A DNA stretch of 64,000 nucleotides from Sceloporus undulatus (Eukaryota > Chordata > Lepidosauria > Squamata > Phrynosomatidae), in assembly GCF_019175285.1 (NCBI RefSeq), contig NC_056522.1:323711877-323775876 (forward strand), written 5' to 3'. This document shows positions 27,463-39,469 of this stretch, piece by piece (position 1 is the first letter of the stretch; each line of letters opens with the position of its first letter). Both the position numbers and the translations under genes were made by a program. The notes below the pieces were generated by a model. That model had not been told where the DNA came from and searched no databases. It saw only the letters and a list, made by a program, of their open reading frames with translations.

Positions 27463-27610
27463 ATGAATCCAAAAATTTCAGTGGGATATATTCTGTTGCT
27501 ACTCTACCAGTGTGGACTATGGACAACAGCAGAAAAGGCCTTTGAACTGGCTAATTCACACCTGCTTCCTACAGGAGGACACAGAAAACTCATCAATATT
27601 AATGCAGAAG
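27463..27610 (+). CDS. Fibrinogen-like secreted protein, exon 1 (signal peptide)
   Basis: The 49 complete codons start MNPKISVGYILLLLYQCGLW: a short basic start and a hydrophobic core, then TTAEKAFELANS, which reads as a signal peptide cleaved after about residue 20-23. The exon ends AATGCAGAAG|GTACTAG with a donor GT at 27611 and leaves a phase-1 split Gly codon that is completed exactly by the exon at 29104. About 25 residues link the signal to the fibrinogen domain. There is no heptad repeat, so the coiled coil of fibrinogen chains, angiopoietins and FGL2 is absent. The start was chosen because it alone gives a signal peptide in frame with exon 2. Confidence 0.82.
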
Positions 27611-27755
27611 GTACTAGGAATACATTTTGTGCTTGTGTGTGTGGTTTAGAAAAGGGCAAAATGAGTGATACACTGTAGAACATTCTCTTTGAGAAAAAGC
27701 TAAAGCGTGTGTCCTTTAAGAATGTACAGATAACACCTCATTAGCTGGACCTTTC

Positions 27756-27882
27756 CAGAGCTTGGTGCACTTGCTTTTTTGGACTACAACTCCTAGAATT
27801 GTCTAGCCAGTCTGACTGCTGCTGATGTTGGCTGGGAGATCTTGGAAGTTACGATCCCCAAAAGTAACTTTTCCAAGCTTTG
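27756..27882. mobile_element. hAT-like palindromic MITE
   Basis: The left end CAGAGCTTGGTGCACTTGCT and the right end complement CAAAGCTTGGAAAAGTTACT are inverted repeats, with GGACTACAACTCCTAGAATT inside. No clear target duplication is visible. Confidence 0.55.
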
Positions 27883-28269
27883 TCCAGCAGGCTCTTCATA
27901 TCTGTATAGGAAAGACAGAGGATATAGACTACTGCCTTTATTTTTATTAAGTTTTTCCTCATAATAGCCATGTGATTAGTGTTTTGCAGTCGAAACATAA
28001 AGCTATAATTAATGAATCACAAGATGGTTTTAATTTTCAGTTTGCCATTTAGTGCAAAGATACCTGTGCATTTTATAAAATTAGGTAGATAGCTGCTCCC
28101 TCTTGACTATCATGTTTCCTTTGAATCCAGTTATTTGGAATCTACAGCTACGCCAAATTCTCCACTGAGTTATGGCTGTATATACTGAGTTGATTTAAAT
28201 TCAATATTTAGAGTATGTCTGTTGGTCTACTCTTAAAAAATGGCTCTAAGCTTGGTCCAACTCATGTGT

Positions 28270-28463
28270 GGTGTGTGTATGTGCTTTCAAGTCTCCTGTC
28301 AACTTATGCTGACCCCATGAATTTCATAGGGTTTTCTTGGGCAAGAAATTCTCAGAGATGGTTTTGCCAGTTCCTTCCTCTGACATATACCTGGCATTCA
28401 TTGGTGGTCTCCTATCCAAGTACTAACCAGGGACCCTGCTTAGCTTCCAAGATAGTGTCTAGG
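28270..28463 (-). mobile_element. 5S rRNA-derived SINE, minus strand
   Basis: On the minus strand the head (complement of ATCCAAGTACTAACCAGGGA and CCTGCTTAGCTTCCAAGAT) is the internal-promoter region of 5S rRNA. The rest (complement of GGTTTTGCCAGTTCCTTCCT and GGGTTTTCTTGGGCAAG) is a body and tail resembling those of the tRNA-SINEs. A second copy lies at 58081-58500. Confidence 0.75.
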
Positions 28464-29103
28464 AATTAAATGAGTGATATACTGTAGTTTGAAAAATGTG
28501 AAGACATTGATGCAAAATTTGTCCAGGGTACAAATCACTGAACATGAAAGCAACTTCAAACTATTTTGAGCACTTTAATTTTTAAAATCTACTTGGATTC
28601 TTCGGAGCAAGGATTCTGTACAGGGAGAACATAATGCATGTTATAGAAGAAATTCATGCTATAAAACATCCTTGTAGAGTGGGGAGAGGAACCACTATTT
28701 TTTATTATTTTATTAGGAAAGATGTATGAAGGCCTGATCCATGTTTGTGCCATATACTATGAATGTAGGCAGAATGATCTCTTGCACTTTTTACTTACAG
28801 AGAATGAAAAACTATCTTTAATATTGGAAAATCTCATACATCACAGTTTTGCAGGGGCTTGAAACATTTTTCTGACTTGTATTCAGGGCCACTTTCAATC
28901 CATAAAGCTACTATTAATTTTAGTGTGTGCATCCACATATAACTGGGAAATATCATTCTGGTCTGTCTGTCTGTCTGTCTTCTCAATCATATAACGTATC
29001 AACTTAAAATCCCTGTCAAATACTGTAATGCATTTCCTGTACTTGTGGAAGATTACAGGCAAAAGTTGAAATATTATGTTCTTTTCTTTCCTACTATTCA
29101 CAG

Positions 29104-29813
29104 GGTTTCCAAGGGACTGCAGTGAGATTTTTAAACAGTCTGAAGAAAATGCCAAAGACGGTCTTTATGTCATTCAGCCAGCGAAGGAGCCCATTGGTGT
29201 ATACTGTAATATGCAAGATGGTGGCTGGACAGGAATTCAGCATATTACAGCCAACAGCACTGTAGATTTTGATAGGACATGGCAGGACTACAAATATGGA
29301 TTTGGCTCACTTGATGGTAACTACTGGTTAGGGAATGAATATATGCATCAGTTAACCAGCTCTCCAACACCATATACACTTAGGATTAAACTTGTAGACC
29401 TAAATGCTCAAATCAAGTGGGGAGAATATGAACCATTCCACATAGAAAGTGAAGCATCTCAATACAGGATCAGGCTTGGTCTGTATAGAGGTAGTGCTGT
29501 TGATGCCCTGTGTCAGGATACTGAAGCATATCTCCATGATAACCAGAAGTTCACCACAAAAGACAGAGATAATGACAACTATTTTCAAAACTGTGCCAAG
29601 CTAGAGTACAATGGTATAGCTGGTGGTGGCTGGTGGTATGATGCTTGTGCTGGAGCAAATTTAAATCGCAGGAATGTGATATACTGGCAACAGGACTGCA
29701 ACAAAACACATATGTGTAAGTATGCTTGGATGATGGTCAAACCTGTTGACCAATCTGTTGACCACCACCAAGACTGCTCCAAGGTTTGTCCATCTCAGAA
29801 AGATGAACTGTAA
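29104..29813 (+). CDS. Fibrinogen-like protein, exon 2: whole fibrinogen domain, C-terminal KDEL
   Basis: This exon completes a 285-residue protein. Residues about 51-263 form a fibrinogen C-terminal (FReD) domain: RDCSEIF, DGLYVIQP, VYCNMQDGGW, YGFGSLDGNYWLGNEYMHQL, the calcium-site region KDRDNDNYFQNCA (202-214), GGGWWYDACAGANLNR and YAWMMVKP. Cysteines 55/84 and 213/231 sit where FReD disulfides are expected. N-glycosylation sequons are at N100 and N249. FReD proteins typically bind acetylated sugars or protein partners outside cells. Unusually, the extension after residue 263 ends QKDEL before TAA (29811-29813), the canonical ER-retrieval signal. The domain is encoded without an intron. 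The closest group I can suggest is the FGL1-like proteins of birds and reptiles; I give no symbol. The gene lies between EMC7 and CHRM5. Confidence 0.88.
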
Positions 29814-31424
29814 ACAACACCATGAAATTAAACTGAGAGTGAGATGTGCTTGTTCTTTAACATACATGTAAAAACAAAATGTTTTCTTACTTATATGTCT
29901 TAGGATATATGGATAAAATTAGATCCAATGTAAGAACAAGATTAAATCACAAGATAATAAGCATTCCAGAATTTATTTCCCCCACACACTATTCCAGTAG
30001 TAAATACTGACCACACAGAGAGAAAATTATTAATTGCCTAGGTTGATTATCTAATTGAAATGTAAAAAGCATGTTTATTAAATTTTCAGACTTCAGGGTA
30101 TAAAGAAATAACAGAGAAGAAGAAGGTTAAGCTAGAAATGTTAAGAGAAGATATGCTTTTTCAAAATATAGATCTATCAGTGAGAAATAAAATGTGTGCA
30201 TTACATAGGCTTAAAATGAAAGGGTCACACTATAGAACAGGAAGGAAAAGAAAACCCACGAGACCTACAACTGTTTTTTTCTACTCTTTCCATCTGTTTG
30301 AAAAGGTATAATCTTTTCCTAGTTTTCTTTCAGCCTCAAAAGCTCATACCATTCGGGATTGTTGAGTTGCCGCTATCTTCTAAGGAAGAAAAGCGTACAA
30401 TTAATTTAAAGTGGCAAAGCTCCATGATCCCTTTGAAATAGTTTATTGAGGTATGAGTTTCTTCCAAAGCATGAAATGATGAAATAGGCTTTTAACCTGC
30501 AGAGGTTCACAGCACAATAAACCAGTTACTTTGAAGAGGCCCACAATGTTTTCTCTTTACAAAGTAGCATGGCCACAAGTTGGAACAAAACCAACAAAGC
30601 TCCTCAGGAAGATGCACCTCTGGATGATTGTGAAGTGATCTATCATCGGATAAGATAATCTGTACAAACTGAAGAATAACAGTAGCCAATAATTTTCAAG
30701 AGCAGTTCTTTTTCTTCACTCATCATAACAAATGGATGAGATAATATGCATATCAGAGATATTGTATATCCATGGAAGGGCAGCAATGTGTATAAATGTT
30801 GACATGAACATTGGGTTGCACACAGTGAAAAATTAAGGTTATTTTCTTGTTTGCTTTTGTCTGAAGCACATTTATTTATCTCATCACCTATATATTCCCC
30901 GGCATTTTCTTCCCTTCTTTCAAACCTTTATAATTCCAGATGAAGCTAAAGCTTCATCATCACTTTAGCCCCCTCAACTTCACAAAAGCACTTAGGATAA
31001 GCTGTACTTAATAAAATAAACTGATCATTATAGTCCAGATTACTCACATTTTGTGCCCAAGACATCCAATTCCACATCCAGAGGGTCATCAACAGATAAG
31101 AGGGGACTCTGAGGTTTACATGAGTGCAATATATATATATATATATATATATATATGGGGGGGGGGGAAACTCTCAGAATGCAAACTTTCCAGTGAAAGC
31201 TCAATGTTCAGTAACTACAGAAGACTAATGAAGCAGAATGGCTAGAATTTTGAACAGAACCTTTTTGTACTGCAATAGTTTGGTGTAAGTCCTGCTTGAT
31301 GTGTCTTGACTGCACTGATTTATGGTCTTTACACTGCCAAAATTCACCACATGTAAGTAGGAGTGAAGTATCAGTAGAATCAGGGGAAAGTGAAAGATTG
31401 TAGGAGAATAAACAGTGGTGGGAG
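29814..31424. other. 3' flank of the fibrinogen-like gene and intergenic
   Basis: The 3' UTR probably ends near an AATAAA at 30186-30191; an ATTAAA at 29827-29832 is very close to the stop. A (TA)n microsatellite at 31129-31156 is followed by a G run. Nothing else is recognised. Confidence 0.45.
31129..31156. repeat. (TA)n microsatellite followed by G run
   Basis: About 14 TA repeats followed by about 11 G residues (31157-31167). Confidence 0.93.
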
Positions 31425-31637
31425 AGGCATGGTATAGTGCTCTGAGTATTGGAATAGGGCTCTGGGAGAACAGGGCTCAAATCCCTGCTTAGCCATAAAA
31501 ACCCACCAGGTGACTTTGAGCAAGCCATACTCAGCCATAGAGGGAGGCAATGATAAACCTCCTCTGAATTAATATTCCCAAGAAAACTCTATGATACGGA
31601 CTCCGTAAGTCAATTTAGAGACACACGAGAACAATTA
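31425..31637 (+). mobile_element. tRNA-derived SINE, plus strand
   Basis: A tRNA-like head (GGCATGGTATAGTG, then GGGCTCAAATCCC) is followed by AACCCACCAGGTGACTTTGA, AATGATAAACCTCCTCTGAA and AAGAAAACTCTATGATA. It is moderately diverged. Confidence 0.7.
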
Positions 31638-34600
31638 AACTCCAAACCACCCCTTTGAAGGCTGACTGTTGATTCTTCAGTGCATATAGGGGACAGTAAA
31701 TAAGAGGGGTGGCATGGAATGGCTGGAACCTTGAACAACAGCCCCCCATGTAATTTTGTCCTACATTTTGTCCCGGTTTATAGTAGAGAATTATGGCAAC
31801 CCTGCCCTCATGCTGCCACATTTTGTTGCATATATTTTGTTGAATCTCTTTCAATTGAATCTAGGTTACTCCAGTTCTGGGTTCCAAACTGGATCTTTCT
31901 CTCTGTTATGTTGATACTTCTTTTAGTCATGTTATACATGTGTGTATATGGATGAAAGGTGGTGGGCTCCATGTATGGATAAGAATGGAAAATGGCATGG
32001 AAAATGTGAACCCAGCTAACAGGCTTCACTCAGAGCCAGAGGAGATTGGCAGACCTTCCCTTAAAGCAAAGCCTAAGTCATCACATGTTGACTTTGGAGC
32101 AAAACAATTTCATCCTTTGGAGTGTGGCAAACTAAAACAACAACAAAGCATAGGCAAGAGTGTGGCCTACCTTAAAAGGGAAACGCTCCAATAATTAATC
32201 CAGGGGTAGGCAACCCTTTTAAGCTGGGGGCCGGGTTGCTGGCCCTCAGACAACTGGGGGGGGGGGGGGGCGAAGCCAAAAAATAAATAATTAAATAATT
32301 TTAAAAACAAATTAAATAAATAAATAAACCGGAACAAATGCAGGATAAAATTTTCAAATGGAGGACAATTTTTTTAAGAAGAGAGAAAAACAGCAACATC
32401 CAGAAGAGCTAGATTAGAAGTCACAAAGTATAAGGGGAACAGCAGGAAATGTAGTGTGTCATATCCAAAGATTCTTGTAACCCATCTCCATCCTTTCAAG
32501 TACAGATAGCTTTCTAATGGTGAGGCTGGACAAGTCTCTGCACAGTTACCTGAAGATCCTCATGAATAAAAATGACAACCACAAACTGAGTCTTCATCCC
32601 AATAGCAGAATGCTTCCTTGGCAGTGTGTGGCATGCTGAGTCTTATTTCAGAAGAGGAATAATGGACTACACCCTCACTAGTATGCCTGTAAAGTAAGGC
32701 AGCCATTTGGGGGTGGTTCCTCTGACAGTTGTCACTGCTGGTTAGTACTTCTGACTTGTTTTAAAGGACAGAATGGGATACATCATGATAATACATATCA
32801 GCAAGTGCTTGGCTGGTTTCTCTCTATTTAGGAGATTTTTATTCGTCACAAGGTGTTACACAGTCCATGCTTCCTTGGAATACCTGTCTGCTTTTGCTGC
32901 TCATATGAAATCCATATAAATTTCTGTAAGTCAGCATCAACCTTAGAATCATCCTGTAATGGAAGCCTTTAATTTTTGCTTCAGCAATAGACAGAATTGC
33001 AACTACATAATTCAGCCATCTCACTTGGTTCTTTTCTACAAACACAGCTGGAGCACTGTGCAATCCAGTTAGCATGACACAGATCTCATACTGCTCTCAA
33101 GACATACAAAATGGATATTCAGAAGCGTTAAAACAAAAGGTGGAATTTCTACATTGTTATTGGAAGCTCTCAGTTTCCCTTTCTCATTATTCAAACATAT
33201 TGGGGGGGAAAGATAAATACACTCCAATGTTTAATATGGTTCCAGATATTTACAATATATCCCAGAGTTTGGCAGTGTAATGTTTCAGTTGTTAGCAGCA
33301 TAGATTGAGTATATACTTAAGAGTTACACTTAACTGATACTTTGGCATCCACCACTGTGTAGTCTTACACATCTACGCAACAAATAGACTATAAATATTT
33401 ATAAAACATTCCTGTTGAACAGAAACTAGTGACAAAAATAACTTCCCATTGAACTTCAATACTAGAAGGCAAAGCTTTCTTTAGCAGAAACATTGCAGTA
33501 ACATTGCAGGTAGCAGAAAACTTTTACACTCTTATACATTTCGCCAGTATTATATAACTTGTGTCACTAAAGTGCATGTAATTTGAATCAAACATACATA
33601 TATCATACACATATGAATGTTTGTTCAAATTAAAAAATAAGCCAGTATAACCCAAAACATACACTATACACAGAAAATGCTCTGATAGTGGTGAATGAAA
33701 AAAATATTCAGAGGTCTCTATAATAACCCGCACTTTCCTTTAACAATTATACACAAAAGCACCAAAAACAACTGGCACAATATAAAATACTTATAATTAA
33801 TCATATTGAAACCAGAACACACATTTCACATTATTATACAGCTACTTTAAATTAGATTTATTCCCTCTGGAAAAAAATGGGGAATCTTTTCAAATAACTT
33901 GCATATCGTCAAGTTATTTACGATGTTATTAAATTCTATAGCTGTGGAGAAATCTTTTCTTTCTCGTATACCAGTTCTTACTGAAAACACTTATGACTTC
34001 ATTGGAAGCAATGATAAATGTACAAAAACTCTCATAAAATCCACTGTGCTATCTCTGAACTGTGCAACACTACATTTTACAACTAATTACCATGCTAAGC
34101 TATAGATGTATATGATGTGATACAAAGATGTACCCTACACCCAAACCTGCACATTCTTGCATTCTTAATCATAATATGCGTGTTTGTTAACTGAATCCAT
34201 TTTTAAACTGAAGACCAGGAAAGCATGAATATCTGAAGCTCGCATTGACAGCTATAGAACTACGATGTGCCCATGAAAGTTTGGAGCTCTACAATTTTAA
34301 AGCTAATAATACAAATTTTGCCGCTCCAGTTTTACTGGATTTTGTATTAAACAGGGTCAGCAGTACCACCAGGCAGGTTGAAGTGACAGGCCTCAGATGA
34401 CAGATGTTGGGGGACAGTGGTAAACTGTTCTTCATGAACTCTCTGCTTTTTGCTAGAGAGCTGCACATGCCACACAAACCATCTTGCCCTCCCTACAAGA
34501 GTTCTGGAGAATGCTATCCCCTTGCCTGTCAAAGTAAGATTTAACTGCCAATCCAGATAGGTTTTGTATACTGGCTAGAGAAGGGTCACAGTCCTGTCCT

Positions 34601-37103
34601 TCACCTTAGGCAAAGAAATGTTTTGGCCTGGCCCTGGTCTTAGTCAATTCCCAATCCGGAGCCTATGTGCACTTCATGAATCACCTTTTCTATTCACTTC
34701 AGCAGAGACATAATTTTCAGACGAAATCACTTTTCATACAAAGAACTTACTATTCCACTGAAATAGCCATAGCTTGTGGGGTGCTCAGTGTGTCTATCAG
34801 ATCTCCCACCCCTTTTAAGGGATCAGGCAATGGAGTAGATTTTTGGTCTTCAAATGCTTTTTTATGATTATCAGTTTTTCTTCACTTAGAGTAGAATCTA
34901 GGCAAATGCTGATAGAAGGAAGTGTGCAGAAGCTGACTTTTTTACTTCTTCCCCCCATGAGCAGCCCTCCTTTAAAGCCCTTTCATGGATTGGAAATCCT
35001 GCTGAATATAATGCTGTGGATGTTTCCCCTAACCCAGGTACAGGTAGCTTACATGGGCAGGAGCTCTGCTCATGGAAGGTGCTTCTGCTTCATTTTTGGC
35101 AACCACATTACCCCTCATCTGCATCCCTTTCCATTGGGAAGAGCTCTTTAATCCTGAGTGTGGCTTTTGGGGAGGCTCACAGAGCAGCTGGGGAAAAGAC
35201 ATGTTGGAAAGTTATCTTCCACCCATCTCCTGCTTTTGTTTTTGTCTAGATATAACCCCTGGTAACTATTTCCATGGGGTTGGGCTTAGAATGTCCTATT
35301 AAAGTAACTGGGACCAATTTGTCAGCGCTATGTTAAGTTTCACTGATTTCATGGGTCTGATCTAAATGTGACTTTTTGATCCAAGCCATAACAGCTAGTA
35401 TATTTTGACTTTTCAGTATCTGTTATTGCTTTCTTCTGATCGGGTCATCAAAACAGTGATGTGCCACAAGCACATACGCTTAAAATAGATACAGTATTAT
35501 ACAAAATTCAGCTACTTCCACTCCAATCAGAAGGGACACATCCTCTGCAACTTTCAGTGGATGCCTGATGGATTGACCTACTTGTGCTGTGGGTTTAGGC
35601 GTTCAAGTATTGTCATCAAAAATCCAGACAGCAGAGAGGTAGATGATTTCACTGCCTTTTCCTTCTTTTTAAAAATTTTGTACTGTTTGACTGATACAGA
35701 TTATGTGATTCACAGAGAAACTTGACTTAAAACATTTGTGAACAGGTTTGTAAAACTTTGGCTACGAAGTGTGCAATGTTATGTGCAACCATCTTCAACC
35801 AATCTTCACTCAATATCTAATATATTTTAATATCATCTTTTTAGATAGATTGGCAGCCTTGTTAATTAATTTCAAAAGGATTTACTTCTAAGATAGTTTC
35901 TATTGAAGGTCAAAGTGAAGTCCAGATCTAAAACCAGGTACAGTACTTATTGATAAAGCAGTGAACTGCTATGAACACAATTGTAATTAACATTATTCAT
36001 GAACAAGTTTCAACTCATTAGTAAAGTACCGGTATGCAGTCCACAAGAACTTTTATGCTCCACGGAAATCATGGGGCTTTATAGACTTCTTCATATGCTG
36101 TTAAAACATCTACACAGAAGGCAAGCTAATGTAGAAAAGCTACATGTAGATTGTCATGTGTGGATGAGATCTTAGGTCTATTAAAATGTGTTGAAGACTG
36201 GGTATTACCATAGTTATTTTGGGATATCAATGAAGACATTCATAATTTATTTTACCTTTGCCTTGGAACCCTTACATGGGGTTGTAGGCAGGTGAAAAGC
36301 AGGTAATAAAGATCAATTTGATTTGCATTAATGTTTTAGATTAATACACTGGGTTTTAAAACTCAAACTCCTTCAAAACCACTTAAATATGAACAAGTAA
36401 CATTGGAAAGAAAATTAATTTCTACCCTTATTTGCTTGTGATGTGAATTTCTTTGACAAAATAATTGATTCCCTCATTTACTAAAGACACCATACAGTCT
36501 TTCCTCTACATTTCTTGTCCACACAGAGGGGGGGGGGGGGAATCTGTGATGAGTGTATAGCCTCACAGACAACTCCATGACCAAGTTTATTCACTGGGAA
36601 ATTATCTCAACCATTTATTCCTGATCACTGACACTTGCCTTCCTTTGACTTCCATCCATTTAGGAGACAATTTTGCAGAGATAGGTATGCACCTCGTTCT
36701 GTTTGCAACCTATAACTAAACTGGACAAAGCCTTAGGGAAAAAGAAAAACTAATGGGAAGGCATAATGTTACTTTCTGAAAAGGAGAACTTGATGAATGT
36801 AAGGGTCTAGTCTACTAACCATCATTAAGGTCTTTTGACTTGGTCCTCAGTCTGGCAGAACTGTGGAAGGAAATTTCTATGATGTCAGCATTAACAATCC
36901 TCTATTGAGCTGTCACAATTATGGAAATGTTCATTGTTGCATCTGCTTTCTTCATAACTATATGTATATATTTAATATCACACAAATTGTGCTTCTTTTA
37001 TCTGCAGACATATAAAGCAACAACTTTATAAATAAAGACTTGCAGCCAATTTAATTTACAGTGCTTGGCCAAGGTCAATTCTTTTTCAACACTTTAGTTC
37101 AAA
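31638..37103. other. Intergenic between the fibrinogen-like gene and CHRM5
   Basis: A hAT-type edge CAGGGGTAGGCAACC starts at 32202 and is followed by a G run and an A/T-rich AATAAAT tract to about 32330. The rest (32.4-36.6 kb) shows no repeat or exon that I can name and may include conserved noncoding sequence. The last few hundred bases before 37104 should be CHRM5 3' UTR. Confidence 0.45.
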
Positions 37104-38696
37104 TTAAGGCAGCTTTGTATTTCCCTGCCAGTATATTTTTTCTTCCATTTTTTTCTTCTTCCATTGACAGAAGAGCAACAACTTAAAGGTTTTTCTGAAA
37201 GTTTTGTTACAGAGAGCATAACAGATTGGATTGACAGTACTATTCACGTAGCATAGCCAGTAGCCAAGGTGCCACAATGTTGGAGGAATACAATCTGAGC
37301 AGAATGTGGAGACTAAAACCATTATATTGTAAGGGGTCCAAGTGAGTATGAAAGCTAAAAGAATGGCACTTAAAGTCTGGGCTGCTTTACGTTCCTTTAT
37401 GAGTACCATTCTTTTCCTTTTAGTCATTTGGTTATTTATGTTTGGGTCCATGTTTCTGACAGAAGTGTCCTTGGATAACGTGGCAGAACAAGGAGTAATT
37501 TTCACTTTCCGGCAGCCATTGTTAGCTTCTGGAGCACCACTAGCTTTCACCACCAAGCGGAACTTATAAGCTATACATTTATTACTTTTTTGAGCATGGC
37601 CTTTGGTTGGTGTAAGAAAGTATTTTTGGGTCTCATAGTCATTTTCCCCTTGATGGTCTTTGATAAAGGCTTCTTTTTTCTCTTCTTTGTTTTCATCATC
37701 ATTTTCTTTTTCTGGGGTGCTACAAGCAACTTGAAAGACAGGATCAGAGGCACGTTTTTCTTCTTCTTCTGATGAGGCATAGCTACTGCAGGTGGTTAGC
37801 TGATCTGTCTTTGACCAATCATGAGACATGTTTTGAATCTGAGATGATGCTTTTGCTGTTGCAGAAATACTTCGGCTGGATGATGACCATGAAGCCTGAC
37901 ATCTCTCCCTTTTGGCCAAATTTTGTTGCTTACAGCTAAAGCAGGACTTCAGCAGAGTTTTCTGAGGTTTTATCATTTCAAATTCTGCCACAGAACTTGA
38001 GCCTTGTAGCTCAGCTAAGTCCTTGGTGCGTTTTTCAGTCTCCTTATAAATGCGGCAATACAAAATAGTCATCACAGAAACAGGGATATAGAAAGCAGCA
38101 ATTGCGGTCCCAAAGGTGATGATGGGTTCATACAAAAATTGTATCTGGCATTCTCCAGGTGGAACAGTTCGCTCCCCTACAAAGTATTGCCAGCATAAGA
38201 TTACTGGTGCCCACAGAATAAAAGAAATGAGCCAGGCTAGGCCAATCATAATACCAGCCCTTCTGGGTGTGCGTTTAGCCCTGTAGGTTAATGGCCGTGT
38301 AATTGAAAAATATCGATCAAAGCTGATAACTAACAAATTCATTACTGAGGCATTGCTAGCCACATAGTCTAGGGCTAGCCACAAGTCACATGCCAGACTT
38401 CCAAGAGACCAGTGTCCTATTAATATATAAGATGTATAAAGATTCATAGAAAATATTCCAATAATAAGGTCTGCACAAGCAAGACTGAGCAAATAGTAAT
38501 TGTTCACTGTCTTGAGTTGGCTGTTGACTTTGAAGGATATCATTACAAGAACATTCCCCACTATGGTTATTAAGCTTAAAATGGCTGTTACAGTAGCAAT
38601 TGTAATTACTTCCCAAAGGCTGTGGCCTTCTATAGGTTTTTGGTTAGCAGCTGTACCATTGACAATGGTTGAATTACTATGTAACTTTTCTTCCAT
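37104..38696 (-). CDS. CHRM5: Muscarinic acetylcholine receptor M5
   Basis: A complete 530-residue class A GPCR is encoded in one exon; human M5 is 532 residues. CHRM5 couples through Gq/11 to phospholipase C at the plasma membrane. N-linked sequons NST (8-10) and NGT (13-15) precede TM1 (about 30-52). Landmarks include GNVLV (N48), LACADLI (D76), the ligand-binding D110 in [12 protein letters not shown] at 127-129, C103 with C182 for the extracellular disulfide, and TM6 with [15 protein letters not shown] lies in TM7 and the protein ends YWQGNTKLP. The third intracellular loop (about 215-440) is long and low in similarity, as in other M5 receptors, with an acidic/Lys-rich [13 protein letters not shown] stretch. 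No breaks are seen. The start codon aligns with the human one. A likely splice acceptor on the minus strand, ATTACAAAG, ends at about 38768, about 70 bp 5' of the ATG; noncoding 5' exons should lie at higher coordinates. Confidence 0.97.
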   Translation of the reverse strand: MEEKLHSNSTIVNGTAANQKPIEGHSLWEVITIATVTAILSLITIVGNVLVMISFKVNSQLKTVNNYYLLSLACADLIIGIFSMNLYTSYILIGHWSLGSLACDLWLALDYVASNASVMNLLVISFDRYFSITRPLTYRAKRTPRRAGIMIGLAWLISFILWAPVILCWQYFVGERTVPPGECQIQFLYEPIITFGTAIAAFYIPVSVMTILYCRIYKETEKRTKDLAELQGSSSVAEFEMIKPQKTLLKSCFSCKQQNLAKRERCQASWSSSSRSISATAKASSQIQNMSHDWSKTDQLTTCSSYASSEEEEKRASDPVFQVACSTPEKENDDENKEEKKEAFIKDHQGENDYETQKYFLTPTKGHAQKSNKCIAYKFRLVVKASGAPEANNGCRKVKITPCSATLSKDTSVRNMDPNINNQMTKRKRMVLIKERKAAQTLSAILLAFILTWTPYNIMVLVSTFCSDCIPPTLWHLGYWLCYVNSTVNPICYALCNKTFRKTFKLLLFCQWKKKKMEEKIYWQGNTKLP

Positions 38697-39059
38697 TCTT
38701 TTTCTTTTTGGATTAACACCAGCCTCTTTTAGGTTGCTTTTGCTTCTTCATCTGTGCTTTGAAGACACCTTTGTAATGACAAAGAAAGAGAGAAGAAAGC
38801 TCATGAAACAATAATGGAATCCTGCCAAATCCATTTAGCATATAAAATAGTTAGACCATTGTATGGTTTTAATTATTAATCACACCGAATTTCAAAGATA
38901 TTGAAATATATTTTAAAATTATTCCATTTAGAGATATAAATAGGCCTGGTGATATCTTTAATTTCACAGATTTCAGTTGCTGTAAGAGTATGTTGGCTTC
39001 TGACTTTACAGAATTATTCATCAAGCAAAACTCTGATTTAAAGGTGAGCAATTACTTTG
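38697..39059 (-). other. CHRM5 5' leader and adjoining intron, minus strand
   Basis: About 70 bases upstream of the CHRM5 start are likely exonic 5' UTR. Beyond the candidate acceptor near 38768 is A/T-rich sequence with no recognised repeat. Confidence 0.5.
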
Positions 39060-39428
39060 ACTATCCAATCCAGCGCTTCATGCCCCTGGACACCCCGACA
39101 GGGGCGGCGAAGAGGAGAAAGGGGCCACCTGGCCCCTTTCTCCTTTGCATTGCTGCCATGGCCATGTAGAAGCCATGCCAGCAATGAGCACGTGTAAAAA
39201 GAGCTCCCCAAGCACCCTGCAGCGTCGCTGTGATATCACACATGTGTCAGTCCGTGTGGAGGCAGTGCATGCATGACGCTATTGTCCCACACTTTGTATG
39301 AGCGCTATGCTTCCAAGATCGCACTGTCCATACAAACTAGGGCTGGGGAGTGTGTGATTGCTGCACGCTCCCCAGCCCTAGTTTTGACCCAAGGATGGCG
39401 CTTCCACGCCATCTGTATCAGGCCCACA
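39060..39428. mobile_element. CpG-rich MITE, probably Harbinger-type
   Basis: The right end complement GGGCCTGATACAGATGGCGT resembles the ends of the Harbinger-type MITEs at 50485 and 51335. An internal palindrome pairs AGGGCTGGGGAGTGTG with ACGCTCCCCAGCCCT (about 39341-39382). The left end is unclear. Confidence 0.5.
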
Positions 39429-39469
39429 TGTTTCATTATATCCCAAACCCTCCCTAACCCTCTCATCCT

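Larger units (their letters stand above)
27611..29103 (+). other. Intron of the fibrinogen-like gene
   Basis: The intron runs from GTACTAGG at 27611 to the acceptor CTACTATTCACAG at 29103. It contains a hAT-like MITE (27756-27882), a 5S-rRNA-derived SINE (28270-28463) and a (CTGT)n tract at about 28960-28980. Confidence 0.8.

Noticed and set aside
29076-29103. Start codon at 29076 for the fibrinogen-like protein
   Set aside because: It would begin within the pyrimidine-rich acceptor tract; splicing from the signal-peptide exon at 27463-27610 fits the phase exactly and gives a better start.
34843-35302. Overlapping open frames between the fibrinogen-like gene and CHRM5
   Set aside because: Three short frames in different phases, none with recognisable domains or convincing splice sites; treated as noncoding.
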